DNA of 64,000 bases from Trifolium pratense (lineage: Eukaryota; Streptophyta; Magnoliopsida; Fabales; Fabaceae): the NCBI RefSeq assembly GCF_020283565.1, contig NC_060059.1, positions 46,396,572-46,460,571 on the forward strand. The letters are read 5' to 3'. A model generated the notes under the pieces. It worked only from the letters and a program-made list of their open reading frames with translations, made no database searches and was not told the origin of the DNA. Shown here piece after piece: positions 38,263 to 50,560 of the stretch. The first letter of the stretch is position 1, and each line of letters opens with the position of its first letter. The position numbers were made by a program, and so were the translations under genes.

Positions 38263-39626
38263 GTAAACAACCTGGTCACCAAATAACCAACGAAAATGAG
38301 ATAAATAAATAAAGAGAGACAACGTAGTAATCTAGTTCATGTACATACATTAGTGTTATATTTAATTATATGTATGTTTTGTATGCTTTGTCAGTATACA
38401 ATATATATCTTATATATTGTGAATAATTGCAATAATGCTGGTTTCGTGACATGCTGATTATTATATGTATTGCTATGTTATTAATATATGTTTCAGTGGG
38501 TGTGTATGGATATGTTTGGTAATCTATTTTCTTGCTTGTTTTCGTATAAAGAGAGATGGAATATAAGGATAATTAGCAAACTGAAGTAAAACGGATTAAT
38601 ATGGTTTCCTCTTCTCTTTTGGCCAGTCATTTAATTTTAGATGTGTGATAAAATGTGCTTTCATACTCTATTACTCTGTTTCGGTTTTCACTTTTGTACT
38701 ATAACCACCAAAGCTTTTAGAAAAACTAATAATCATACTTTTTTTAAAAAGGTGAAGTGTTTTGTTATTGTTTTGTAACATTTTCTTATGGTGAGTATGA
38801 TTCAATGTGGATAAGGAAACTGACTCTTACAACCAACATTTTAGGTACTCAAGGAGAAAACTATGATATGTGATGCTTGAACCGCGTACGTGCGGGGAAA
38901 ATTGTGTTTTGTAAATTTGAGAATTTGATGTAATGAATAGTTCGTCGTTTTATTTTCTTCCTGCTGCAAATTTTTTATAACGGTTTTATTTTATGAAAAG
39001 AAAGAAAAATATTTGTACGTTTTATAATTAAGCAAAATTCTAACTAATATTTTGGATAAAAATCCGGGATGTTACATTTGGTATCAGAGCAATAATCCTC
39101 GGACAAATATTTTTGGGGTGGGAGCGATTTTGTATGACCCGTGTCTCATATTGACGTGTGAATGTTTTGATTTCTTTGATGTTAGTATTACCATTCTTCT
39201 TGTCTGATTAAATTGGTGATCAAAACTTCGTTGTGATTATATGTGTAACTAGTGCATTGACTTTGCAATTTTGTGATCTAAGTGGTTGACGTTGAACTAT
39301 ATGACTTTTTGTTTTTTTTTTTTTTGTGATATTGGTTTGAGTGACATTTTATTTGGTTATTTTTAGGTGGTTTTTTTATTTACATTTGAGAACAATTTTT
39401 ATTATTAATCATATAAAGATGTTTGGAATTAATTTTTATGAGAATAAATCAATTTAGATGACGTATTTATTTGACATCAGAGTGCGCAGCGAAATGATAT
39501 TCTACTCTATTCTTAGACGTACTTATATTCTTGATATTTATTTAAAGAGGTATCTTATATGAGTAGCTTTTGAAAATTATACTTCAAATCTTATATGAGG
39601 ACGAAACTTTTTTAAGGGGATAATAA

Positions 39627-42194
39627 TGTAATGACCCAATATTTTATACATATATTTTTAATAATTTTTATTATATTATTTGACAACTTATTTTATGGGT
39701 AAAGAATTAAAGAAAAATCATGTTTTAAATAAACTATTATATCTTAAAGTTTATCTATTCTTCTATATATTTATTTATAATGATAACTCCACTATTTTAT
39801 TTTGTCAAAAAAAAAAAAAAAAACTCCACTATTTTATTTCATTTCACTTTAGTCTTATTTATTCTAATTATCTAGTATACAGTACTCTAACCAATTGATA
39901 CTCATTGTGAAATCAATACCGTGAATGCATATGTTACTCTAGTACATTAATTCTAATTCTAATCCTAATCGACCTTGTCCTTATCTTTAATTTCCGATTT
40001 TGACTTCAATGATATGCACGTTCATATAGTATTCATATCTTTATTGGCAATAATCACAATTAAAAACTATACCTTTTTCTCCCTCTCACAACAAGGCAAG
40101 TCATTAAAAGGACCTTATTGGCCATAATTTCTTTGGCCGGCCGAGTAATTACAAAAGATAATGAACCCTTCTATCTCCAGGAAACTCACGTCATACTCTC
40201 CCTCTCTCACAAACCTTCAAACATATTTTATGACAATCTTGGGTGACACTTTGAATAAATATTTTCTAAGTCTCACAAATTACTTTGTCTACACAAAACT
40301 AGTCATTCTCATTATCTCAAGTGATCGTCAAGTCTTTCTTCTCAACACGTAGTTCTTCGTTTTCACCCCTTGGAACGTTGAAACTAACACCGGGACGAGA
40401 TGTATAGTGTGTGCAACGTAGCTGCGAATTTAGGCTAGTTTTATGCTTGGAAGAAAAGCGTTCAAGGTAAAGGTTCTTTCCCCATACATTCATGCTACAT
40501 AAGTTTATGTTTTGAGATGATAGTGGAACTTTTGTCATTTAAAACGAACCAAAGGAATCAACCTTATGTAAAATAAAAATAAACAAAAAAAAATATTATT
40601 TGATGAAGTTAAACAAAACAGAGATTGATAAAAAAAGGGTACAATATTAAGGAATATTTGGTTCTGTTGATGCATGTTATATTTTTACTATCTTTTAGTG
40701 TGCTTATTATTATCCGAATGGTATATATATTATCATTACTTGGTACCATTTTGCTTTGTGGGATAATTTATGTTTATTTTGATTGTTTGGTATGCAGTAT
40801 GCCGGTTGTTTGTTTTCGATTGTGCCATGTAAAATATCCAATTATGTGTTGAGTACCTCATTTTGTTTTTACCAGTGTAAGGAATATAAAATTCTGATCA
40901 CCCTATATACATAAATAAGTAAATATAGCCTATGACCTTTGTTGATTAAATCAAAGAAAGTATGAATAAGAGTGTAGGGACTGGTTATGTCTCGGATTGG
41001 TCTTAAGAAAATGGATTCCCTTATGTTATAGAGACATGCATTATATATAGTGTGTTTAGATGAGTCTATTTAGTGCCTTTGTGGCAAGTTTTAGGGTCTG
41101 TGTGGCAAAACTTACTTTTAACCTGTGTGACAGAACTTACTTTTAACCTGTGTGGCAGAACTTATCTTTTTAGCCTGTGTGGCAGAACCTTTTTTTTTAG
41201 CCTGTGTGGCAGAAGCTTGTGTGGCAGATTTTTCTTATCCGGATCATTGTCTCATATAGGATTGTCTTAATTGCATTGCATTGCATATAGAGATGAAAAA
41301 AAATTAACAATGCTAAGTAAACATCCTGGTCACCAAATAACCAACGAAAATGAGATAAATAAATAAAGAGATTACTACCTGTACATACATTAGTGTTAAC
41401 TATAATGTTACATACTAATATATATTTAATTATATGTATGTTTTGTATGCTTTGTCAGTATACTATATATATTATATATTATGAATAATTGCACTAATAC
41501 TGGTTTCGTGACATGCTGATTATTATATGTATTGCTATGTTATTAATATATGTTTCAGTGGGTGTGTATGGATATGTTTGGTAATTTATTTTCTTGCTTG
41601 TTTTCGTATAAAGAGAGATGGAATATAAGGATAATTAGCAAACTGAAGCAAAATGGATTAATATGGTTTCCTCTTCTCTTTTGGCCAGTCATTTAATTTT
41701 AGATGTGTGATAAAATGTGTTTTCATACTCTATTACTCTGTTTCGGTTTTCACTTTTGTACTATAACCACTAAAGCTTTTAGAAAAACTAATAATCATAC
41801 TTTTTTTAAAAAGGTGAAGTGTTTTGTCATTGTTTTGTAACATTTTCTTATGGTGAGTATGATACAATGTGGATAAGGAAACTGACCCTTACAACCAACA
41901 TTTTAGGTATTCAAGGAGAAAACCATGATATGTGATGCTTGAAGCGCGTACGTGCGGGGAAAATTGGGTTTTGTAAATTTGAGAATTTTATGTAATGAAT
42001 AGTTCGTCGTTCTATTTTCTTCCGCTGCAAATTTTCAAACTATTGTTCATTTTTACTTAAGTTTATATTTCAATAAATCTCATTTCAATTCTTTTATAAC
42101 TATTTTATTTTATGAAAAGAAGAAAAATATTTGTACGTTTTATAATTAAGCAAAATTCTAACTAATATCTTGGATAAAAATCCGGGATGGTACA
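39627..42194 (+). repeat. 3' LTR of the gypsy-type element
   Basis: It starts TGTAATGACCC and ends TACA. The part from about 40596 aligns with the left LTR remnant, and the first 970 bp have no partner in the window. It retains empty sites for the small MITE (about 40920), the CACTA element (about 41275) and the LTR retrotransposon (41317). ORFs inside (75 codons or less) are not genes. A TTTGGCAGAACTTA-type phrase (GTGTGGCAGAACTTA) is tandemly repeated at 41095-41230. Confidence 0.75.
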
Positions 42195-42687
42195 TTTATG
42201 GTCGCTAAGAATGACTCTTCTTTCAAGAGTACTCCTCATAAACACAAACTCAATTTCATGCAAGGAACTAAAATGATCAAAGTCAAAGCTTCCGAGATAC
42301 CCGCAAATCATTTCAATTTCATGCCTTTCACGGAAATTTTTGCCGCTACTAAAGAGGATCAGTTTCTTGGTATGTTGTGTTCATCGTTGTTGGTTTCAGT
42401 TCATATTTAAGCAGGATTATTGGTTAGATTGTTAAATTTATGACTTACGATTATAATTTTGCCATGTTTATAGATGTTATTGGTCATGTTGAAAAAAATG
42501 CTATGAAAGAAACCCATAAAAATGGCAAGATAAGTAATAAGTAAGATAATGGATGCAACCCTCGAAGATTTGGAGTGAGTTTGATTCCCTAGATCTATTT
42601 TCCCACTGTATTCAATCATCTACCCCATTTTACTTGTGTGTTAAGCTAGTAATGCAATGTTAATTTTTTGTAGAGGGAATATAATAC

Positions 42688-42986
42688 TCCCTCCGTCCCA
42701 AATTATAAGGGAAAAAAACTCATTTTTTTTGTTCCAAATTATAAGAGAAAAAATCATTTTCAAGAATGTTTTTTCCTTATTTTTATAAAATTAAATGCAA
42801 ATTGCATTTAATTTCTTCTCTCTCATTTTCTCAATAAACAACAACCAATAAAAATTGTTTTTTAATCTTTCTATGCAACTTATTCCAAGGAAAACCCACA
42901 AAAAACATACTTCACATTCTCATATTTTACTTTTTCTTAATAAATGTGATTTTTTTATTTTCCCTTATAATTTGGGACGGAGGGAG
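42688..42986. mobile_element. Stowaway MITE inside an RPA-like exon
   Basis: 299 bp. Near-perfect inverted ends CTCCCTCCGTCCCAAATTAT and ATAATTTGGGACGGAGGGAG. TA target duplication at 42686-42687 and 42987-42988. Removing it and one TA restores an open reading phase across the exon. Confidence 0.92.
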
Positions 42987-43155
42987 TACATTGTACCTTA
43001 TGGGATGATTATGCTGTAAAAATGCAGCAATTTCTTGATGGTCATGATCCATCACTTCCTGTCATAATTATACTTCAACTATGCAAGCTTAAGAAGTATT
43101 TTGGCATATAAAATTTCGTGTCTTTTTATTTCCTGTCTTGTGATCTATAGGACTC

Positions 43156-44497
43156 TGATGACAGCCAATTATATGACGTTTTTAGTAATAGATTAGAGTA
43201 GTTTCTATAGTAAATAAAGACCAAAAGCAAGGAAATATCAGGAAAAGTGAAGACACAAGGACCAGAAGCAAGAAAAGTAGGAAAAGCAGCAAAAAAGACC
43301 AAAAATGGAATAAAGAAGCGCACCATCGTACCCACGATGAGTCTGGGTGTGGCGCGATGAGAAGACTGGTAAAATTAAAGAAAATCTGCTGAAAATCTTT
43401 ACCATCGTGGCACGATGGCTTGTCATCGTGGCACGATGATGACTTGAAAAATAAGCAGAAAATCCTGAGTAAATCTTCCATCGTACCACGATAAGATCCA
43501 TCGTGGCCACGATGAGTCAAAAATACACGCCATCGTGGCCACGATAGGTGCGATGAAGGCGCAGAAAAAGCTCAAACCCAGCTGTAAAACGATAAATAGA
43601 GTCTTCCTCCTTCACAATTATTCATCCCACAATATTCAAAGCATTGAATATTCACAAGAGAGTTAGGAGAACTCTAAGAAGGAGGCAAGGAGGTCAAGGA
43701 ACTCCTTGCCAATAAGAATGTTTGGTTGTAATATTTATAATATTTATGAATTTTAGTTATTTCTATTCAAACTCTTTTGTTGTCTGGTTTTAATTATTTT
43801 AATATTATCACATGAGAATAAAATCTAAGGACCTAGTGGATATCACATAGGAAACAAAGCTAGTAATCTCGACCGAAGGATGACATATTAGGGCCTATAG
43901 GAGACCATTAAATTCAATATTTGCCGTCTTAGTATAGGATTGGAAAGAACGTTAATTTCTACCTTGCAGAGTATGCCTGTGGGTAGGTGACTAGTTTTAG
44001 GCCATTAGTGACAGCTTATAATTTAGGGGTACCTAGGGCGATGAGACCAAAGTTCAAACGAGAAAGTGGAGTTTTGGATCATGATGTCTAAATAAAGATA
44101 AGGCAACCTTTCACTAGGCTCTGTAAAAGCTTGTAATAGAAATAGGAACAGATATTGCTTCAAACTTATTTTCAAGAGTCTAAATCCTTAAAGAAAGAAA
44201 TAATTAAGCCACCAAGCAGGAGTAAGGGAGGGATCCGACCACACTTAACCACCCCGTGTGGTCACACACACATCTTTTACTTTTCCGCAATTTATTTTTC
44301 AGTCATTTATTTTTCTGCATTTATTTCCTGCAATTTACTAAAATACATGCAAAGATACATTCTTAAATACACAAAGCGAATGCAACAATCATATTCCTAA
44401 GCGAAACTAGTAACCTTTGGCACAATCCCTGTGGAGAACGATAACTTATCACTTTATTACTTGGTAGCGATTCTGTGCACTTGCAGAACCACCGTCA
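43156..44497. mobile_element. Probable solo LTR in an RPA-like intron
   Basis: The boundaries are TGATGACAGCC ... CCACCGTCA, with imperfect 5-bp flanks GACTC (43151-43155) and AACTC (44498-44502). The first 20 bp and the ATCCCTGTGG block are shared with the solo LTR at 23784-24575. It contains a cluster of CATCGTGGCCACGATG-type palindromes (43320-43560). No coding sequence: ORFs on the minus strand at 43126-43520 arise from that repeat. Retroelement identity is moderately supported. Confidence 0.6.
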
Positions 44498-45642
44498 AAC
44501 TCCTACTTATTTCCCATGATCCATTAGGTGTTATGGGAGTCTCCAACTCTTTCTATGGAACAAAGCTATTATTGAATGTTGAGATGCCTGATGTAGCTAG
44601 CTACATAGAGGTTGTTATAGTCTGTTCACTTTCCCTATTATTTTTGTCACTTCTACTTTGTTGGCCAAGTGTGTGTATTTATTGATCTTGTGATTTTTAC
44701 TTAATATAGGATGACTGCTGCAAATGTGGAACTAACTCAAGTTGTTAGTCAGATGTTTGTACCTCCTGTCCTAAGTGTGGCCGATGATTTGTTGCAGACA
44801 CCTAGGATGACAATCGAGGATCTCATTGAATCTACTCAGGTTGCCTATCAATTATAAATATGTTATCCCAACTTTTTGTTCTTTTTCCTGCTTATCAGGT
44901 GCTTCCTTTCCTAACTTAGAAGTTCAACATCCTACTTATTAACATAAAAATGTCGTGGTTCCGTGTTGGCGTGGGTTTGTGAGTTCGATATGGATGCTGG
45001 TTGGTTTTACCAGGCTTGCACTAAATGTGCTTCTAGGATCAATTTTGTTTCAGGACAGCTATACTGTGATAAGTGCTAGATGCCCCGTACCTAGGTATGG
45101 AATTTACAATGACCTCACATTTATTCAAGCATATAGTTGACATTGCTCTTGTGTATTTCAGGTACAAGGTTCATCTCCAAGTTATTGATGATACAAGATC
45201 AATAACTTTTGTCATGTTTGATCGTGTTGTTTTTCAAGTAGTGGGGCTGACAGCTCAAGATTTGCTGGATTATATGAACAATGTAACTTTATTTCATCCA
45301 TTGGCTTCTCCATTTTACATGTTGATTTCATATATTCTTATTACCAAGGACTTCTTTGGATGTTTATGTGTGTAGGATCCTAGCTCCCCTCCTTACCCTC
45401 GAGAGCTTGACCTGTTTGTCAACAAATGGATGCTATTCAAAGCCGAAGTAACTGATGCCAATTTGTACCGCAATTGGCGTGGTTACAACGTGAAAAAAGT
45501 TACTTCTGATGCAGATGTTATTAGTCGGTTCACTTCACTGCATGGAATACAGGTAAGGTTTTGTCAGTGCCAATTTCAATCACTTAGAATGTGGTTCATT
45601 TCCTAATAGACTATTTTCGATGGTTGAATTTCAATTGAATTT

Positions 45643-45742
45643 CCTCCTCTTCATGACCTTCATCATCAGTATCCTCCTCCATGTTGTCAGTAAAGTTTGG
45701 GTCATAACTCAGATATGTCAGTGCTAGATGAAGAAAAATAAG
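45643..45742 (-). pseudogene. CAND1: CAND1 exon fragment, duplicate copy
   Basis: On the minus strand this reads TYLSYDPNFTDNMEEDTDDE, the acidic-linker exon of CAND1 (cullin-associated and neddylation-dissociated protein 1). It is in frame here, while the second copy at 51616-51774 has a one-base insertion at the same place. It is isolated from the other exons, so it is a fragment. Confidence 0.7.
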
Positions 45743-47126
45743 CAATAACATCAAGAACTAGAGAAGTGGAAATACCTGAGAAGTCTCTTTCTAAGCCAAT
45801 TGCCAACAGACGATCATCATTTAGTTTACGGTACGGTATTCAAACATCGTCAGTTTAAATAAAAATCAAGCTTGAAACAGAGGTAATGGAAACCTTTATT
45901 ACTTTATCAAAGGCAAAGCATTCTTCAGATTCATTATTTTCACTTTTCTAAGACTACAATGCAATGTTGATTTTAGAAAATAAAAAATGGTAGGTTCTAA
46001 ATTCTAATCAATGTAGTCTCACTCCAAGGTGAAAGATAATAACTTGCAAGCAAGTGATCATAGAAAAGACAAAAGCTATACGTTCAAAATATAGTAGAAG
46101 AATTAGATAAAAACCAAAGTATTGTGATTTAAAAAGATTTAGATAAAAAAAACAAAAATGGTAGAGAGGATGATATGAAAATAGTTTAACTTTGAATATA
46201 TCAAGAGTATTGCATGGCATAATATGCAAAACAACTTGAATTAGTAAGTAGTGCAAATTTTGGGTTCTCAATTTGAGAACAAAGCCATAGACAACAAAGA
46301 GAAAATTTACTGAAAAAAAATATTGGCATTAAAAAAATTATAAGAGAGCTGCTTTGCAACCCTGCCAGTGTTATGAAACTTGTGATTGATAAACGAAACC
46401 ACTTTTCTGGAAAAAAATGAAAATAAAGTAAAGTTAGAAGATTGAAATGCAATAGAAATTATGTCAATTTTCAACACTAAAAATGAAAAAATAAAAATAA
46501 AAATATAATGGGAATTAGATGATTCACACCGTAAAATGTAGTATCTCAGATCACCTCTTTCAAATCTCAAGTCACCCTCTTTCGATCCCTCTCTTCCTCT
46601 CAAAAATCCTTCAAATTGAAGTCTCATCTTTCTAAATCTTCAGCAACCGAAATTTCGAGAAAATAAGAAGAAAATAGCAGTTAGAGAATTGGAGAAATAA
46701 AGGAAAGGAAAGGAAATCGCTGCCTAGAGGTTAATATGATATGCGAGATGTTTTGATTGGAGGGGTATGAAAGGTATTTGAATTTTGATAAAAGGGTAAA
46801 GTTGGAAAACAAAGCAGCATCTCCTGGGTAGTACATGGGGACAGTCAAAAATAAAACCCAAAACACATGGAAACTACAACTATGAACATCATAGTTACTA
46901 TAGGCACATAAATACCTAGGAGAGTTATGGTGGATATTAAGTAAAAATGTTTAGACCTTTTTTTAGCACCAAGATCATGAAAATGATTATATCATTATTT
47001 GTTAAGTTCCCCTCTAGAAAGCCTCACATCAATCACAGTTGATCAAGAACGAAATTAATATTTTTATCGATGCCTAAAAGGATCAGATAAGAGTTTAAAA
47101 AATGAGATAGATTTTTTAATTGATAC

Positions 47127-47592
47127 CGTGACTTGCTTTCGAATGACTTCTTCGCCTTCTTTCCTGTTCTAGAACCTCTCTATTATGGCTTTTTATCCTT
47201 CGTCTGGAATAGCTCCCGCATTTCTTCTGTCCTTGAAGAGGAAGGCTTTCGCGAAGGATTAGATTTATTAGATTTCTTTTGAGGCTTCTTCAAAATCTTG
47301 CCAGAGTCTAGTGCCCTCTTGGTGGTGGCCTTTCCTGCGTTTGCAGGTCGGTAAGCAAGATCAACATGTGTCAATCCAGCATTTTCATTCTTATCTGTCC
47401 CCTCACCCTGCAATTTTATGCATTTCAATTTCAGCGGAACAGAAAATGAGGAATAACAAATACATCCCAACCTTAACCATATAAAGTTAACAGGTAACGA
47501 GGGCTTACTTTTGGTTTGTCATCTTGCTCGTCATCCTCCAACATCTCTCTAGCTGTTTCCAACTTTCTGCACTTCTTTCTATGCAAATTTTT
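47127..47592 (-). pseudogene. Lys-rich C-terminal exons, DEAD-box RNA helicase 28-like, copy 1
   Basis: Two minus-strand exons (47509-47592 and 47127-47407) join with GT/AG borders. They read KKCRKLETAREMLEDDE, then GLTHVDLAYRPANAGKATT and ALDSGKILKKPQKKSNKS, with a stop after KDKKP that precedes a still-readable basic tail. The composition and order resemble the C-terminus of plant DEAD-box helicase RH28 (a nucleolar ribosome-assembly type); this assignment is from memory of the family and is not certain. No helicase motifs occur in the window, so it is a fragment. Confidence 0.5.
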
Positions 47593-47991
47593 CTGCATCA
47601 AAAAACAATAAGCCACAAAAAACAAACATTAAATCCACGTAGAATTGCAAACATAGCTGAAAAGGCATTAGTGTGAAAATGAAATCATGATAGGCTTGTT
47701 AAAGATACTAACCCAAGTAACTTGTGCCTTTCACACCCTCTCTTCTATGTCAACTGCCAACAGACGATCGTCATTTAGTTTACGGTATGCCCGTGCAAAA
47801 TAAAAAATACAATGATTAATTTTAGGGACTATTATATTTGGATATCTCTAATATAAGTCGATTCACACAATAAAATCTCCAGTAACATTAAACAACACAG
47901 ACTAATTAAAAGGAAAACATTTTAGTTTAAGAGTAGAAGCATCGTTTTCGAATCAAACATTGTCGGTTTAAATAAAAATCAAGCCTGAAAC

Positions 47992-48809
47992 CATAGTTTT
48001 AAAAACCGGACCGGACCGGCCGGTCTGACCGGTCGGACCGGGAACCGGTGGAGTAGCCGGCTCGGTTAGCATGCAGAACCGGTTCTGCTTTGAAACCGTC
48101 GAAAACCGCTGTGACCCGGCCGGGTTGATGGTTGAACCGGGAACCGGGTTAACCCGCACTCGTGAACCGAACCGGTTTGAAGAGGAAATCAATTATTTCA
48201 AAAAAATTCTAAATATGTTGCATATGGGAGTTGAACTCAGGTCACTTGGATACAACAACATCACTACTACCACTAGGCCACTCACATTTATGTGTTATTC
48301 TAAATAACTGAAATATATTTAATACTAGTATATTAGTTATAAAACACCATGACATGTATTAATAAATACATTGATATTTTTTTCCTTATTATTTTTAATT
48401 TAATATATATTCACTGTTTATTTTAATATAATATATTGAATTATGCATTATTTTTTTTGGACTTATAAATTATGTTGTTCTACTTAAAAATTATGATATA
48501 ATAATACTTTTATTGACTAAATTATAATATTATACGGTTAGATATGTGAATCAAAATATAAATAATGATGAAATGAAAAGCTTTTAAGTTTTTTCTTTTA
48601 AATATATGAAATTTTATTGAAAAAAGTTTGAAGAAATTTTTTTTTTATTAAATTTTATTGTTATGAAATTCAAGTTAATATATTTAAATTTTTTATATAA
48701 GCCGGGTCAATAGTCATGCGGTCTGACCAGTGACCCACTGGTCTGACCAGTGAACCAGTGACCCAGTGCCATGACCGGGTCGATCACTGGTCCGGGTTTT
48801 AAAACATTG
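47992..48809. mobile_element. Non-autonomous hAT-like element, 818 bp
   Basis: The termini are CATAGTTTTAAAAACCGG and, reversed, CAATGTTTTAAAACCCGG. The 8-bp target duplication CCTGAAAC lies at 47984-47991 and 48810-48817. The sister block has the empty site CTTGAAAC at about 45873-45880. The interior ends are rich in ACCGG/CCGGT; no transposase. A 78-codon ORF at 48071-48307 spans the GC-rich end and is not a gene. Confidence 0.88.
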
Positions 48810-50125
48810 CCTGAAACAGAGGTAATGGAAACCAATATTACCTTATCAAAGGCAAAGCATTCTTCAGATTCATTATTTTCACTCTTCCAACACTACAATA
48901 CAATGTTGATTTTAGAAAATAAAAAATGGTAGGTTCTAAATTCTAATCAATGTAGTCTCACTCCAAGGTGAAAAATAATAACTTGCAAGCGCAAGTGATC
49001 ATAGAAAAGACAAAAGCTATACGTTCAAAATATAGTAGAAGTAGATCAAACATTGTAAACAAACAAAAACCAAAGTATTGTGATTTAAAAAGATTTAGAT
49101 AAAAAAAAACAAAAGAGGTAGAGAGGATGATATGAAAATAGATGAACTTTGAATATATCAAGAGTATTGCACAACATAATATGCAAAACAACTTGAGTTA
49201 GTGAGTAGTGCAGATTTTGGGTTCTCAATTTGAGAACAAAGCCATAGACAACAAAGTGAAAATTCACTGAAAAAAAATATTGGCATTACAAAAATTATAA
49301 GAGAGATGCATTGCAACCCCGCCACAGTGTTATGAAACTTGTGATTGATAAACGAAACCACTTTTCTGGAAAAAAATGAAAACAAAGTAAAGTTAGAAGA
49401 TTGAAATGCAATAGAAATTATGTCAATTTTCCACACTAAAAAATGGAAAAAATAAAAATAAAAATATAATGGGAATTAGATGATTTTCCCCGTAACATGT
49501 AGTATCTCAGATCACCTCCTTCAAATCTCAAGTCAACCTCTTTCGATCCCTCTCTTCCTCTCAAAATTCCTTCAAATTCAAGTCTCGTCTTTCTAAATTT
49601 TCAGCAACCGAACTTTCAAGAAAATAAGAAGAAAATAGCAGTTGGAGAATCGGAGAAATAAAGGGAAGGAAACCGCTGCCAAGAGGTTACTATGTTACGC
49701 GAGATGTTGTTTTGATTGGAGGGGTATATGAAAGTATTTGAATTTTGATAAAAGGGTAAAGTTGGAAAATAGAGCAGCATCACCTGGGTAGTATACGGGG
49801 ACAGACAAAAATAAAACCCAAAACACAGGGAAACTACAACTATGAACATCATAGTTACTATACGCACATAAATACCTGGGAGAGTTATGGAGGATTGAAG
49901 TAAAAATGTTTAGACTTTTTTTTTAGCACCAAGAAAATGAAAAGGATTATATCATTATTTGTTAAGTTGCCCTCTAGAAAGCCTCAGTCCACAACTCCAC
50001 ATCAATCACATAACAGAAACAAAAGACATTTTTATGAGTTGATCAAGAACGAAATTAATATTTTTATCAATGCCTAAAAGGATCAGATAAGAGTTTAAAA
50101 AATGAGATAGATTTTTAATTGATAC

Positions 50126-50560
50126 CTTGACTTGCTTTTGAATGACTTCTTTGCCTTCTTTCCTGTTCCAGAACCTCTCTTTGCATTTCTTCTATCCTTG
50201 AAGAGGAAGGCTTTCGCGAAGGATTAGATATATTAGATTTCTTTTGAGGCTTCTTCAAAATCTTGCCAGAGTCTAGTGCCCTCTTTGTGGTGGCTTTTCC
50301 TGCTTTTGCACGTCGGTAAGCAAGATCAGCATGTGTCAATCCAGCCTTTTCATTCTTATCTGTCCCCTCACCCTGCAATTTTATGCATTTCAATTTAAGT
50401 GGAACAGAAAGTGGGGAATAACAAATACATTCCAACCTTAACCATCCAACATCTCTCTAGTTCCAACTTTCTGCGCTTCTTTCTAGGCAAATTTTTCATA
50501 CCTCTCGTTCCCGCTTCCTCTTTTCCTTCAATTTTAGGTCTTCAGCTTGCTGGGCACAAA
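50126..50560 (-). pseudogene. Lys-rich helicase-like C-terminal exons, copy 2
   Basis: Duplicate of 47127-47592. It reads GLTHADLAYRRAKAGKATTK and ALDSGKILKKPQKKSN, and differs by small deletions so the tail shifts frame at EEMQREVLEQE. Immediately upstream on the minus strand is an additional piece, AQQAEDLKLKEKRKRERE, not seen in copy 1, fused to a shortened KKRRKLE segment. The two exons are out of order or truncated relative to copy 1. Confidence 0.5.

Larger units (their letters stand above)
25127..42194 (+). mobile_element. Deleted Ty3/gypsy-type retrotransposon: two LTRs, multiply nested
   Basis: The left LTR remnant (25127-39076, about 1.47 kb once three insertions are removed) matches 40596-42194 of the right LTR. 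The right LTR runs 39627-42194, starting TGTAATGACCC after a polypurine tract AAGGGGA and ending in TACA. Directly after the left LTR is a primer-binding site TGGTATCAGAGC (39079-39090). Only about 0.55 kb of interior remains (39077-39626), including GAGGACGAAAC near the 3' end, typical of gypsy chromoviruses (family knowledge). No gag-pol survives. The first roughly 970 bp of the left LTR are missing, so no target duplication can be tested. Confidence 0.75.
42198..45552 (+). pseudogene. Replication protein A 70-kDa subunit-like pseudogene
   Basis: Exon-like pieces at 42198-42369, 42474-42574, 42675-43103 (split by a MITE), 44528-44610, 44710-44839, about 44950-45094, 45162-45282 and 45376-45552 encode RPA1-type OB-fold segments. 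These include PHKHKLNFMQGTKMIKVKA, HCTLWDDYAVKMQQF, GVSNSFYGTKLLLNVEMPD and the C-terminal zinc-ribbon WFYQACTKCASR...YCDKC. RPA70 binds single-stranded DNA in the nucleus. Defects: a stop after GKISNK in exon 2, a MITE in exon 3, an apparent one-base shift at exon 5, a stop directly after the CDKC cysteine, and a GC donor at 43104. The 5' end abuts the gypsy LTR, so the first OB fold may be missing. Spread RPA-like copies are common in plants. Confidence 0.75.
45780..50530. repeat. Tandem duplication of a roughly 2-kb block
   Basis: Copy 1 runs about 45780-47740 and copy 2 about 47741-50530 (longer because of an hAT insertion). Shared landmarks: GCCAACAGACGATC followed by TCATTTAGTTTACGG, CAAAGGCAAAGCATTCTTCA, TGTAGTCTCACTCCAAGGTG and the Lys-rich exon. 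A partial third copy of the middle lies at 50620-50960. Identity looks about 90-95% by eye. Between landmarks no intact gene is present. Confidence 0.8.

Noticed and set aside
43126..43520. Overlapping minus-strand ORFs of 69-112 codons with CHDG-like repeats
   Set aside because: They follow the CATCGTGG palindrome cluster in three frames, so they reflect repeat structure rather than a protein.
48071..48307. 78-codon ORF in GC-rich DNA
   Set aside because: Spans the ACCGG-rich end of the hAT-like element and continues into unrelated AT-rich sequence.
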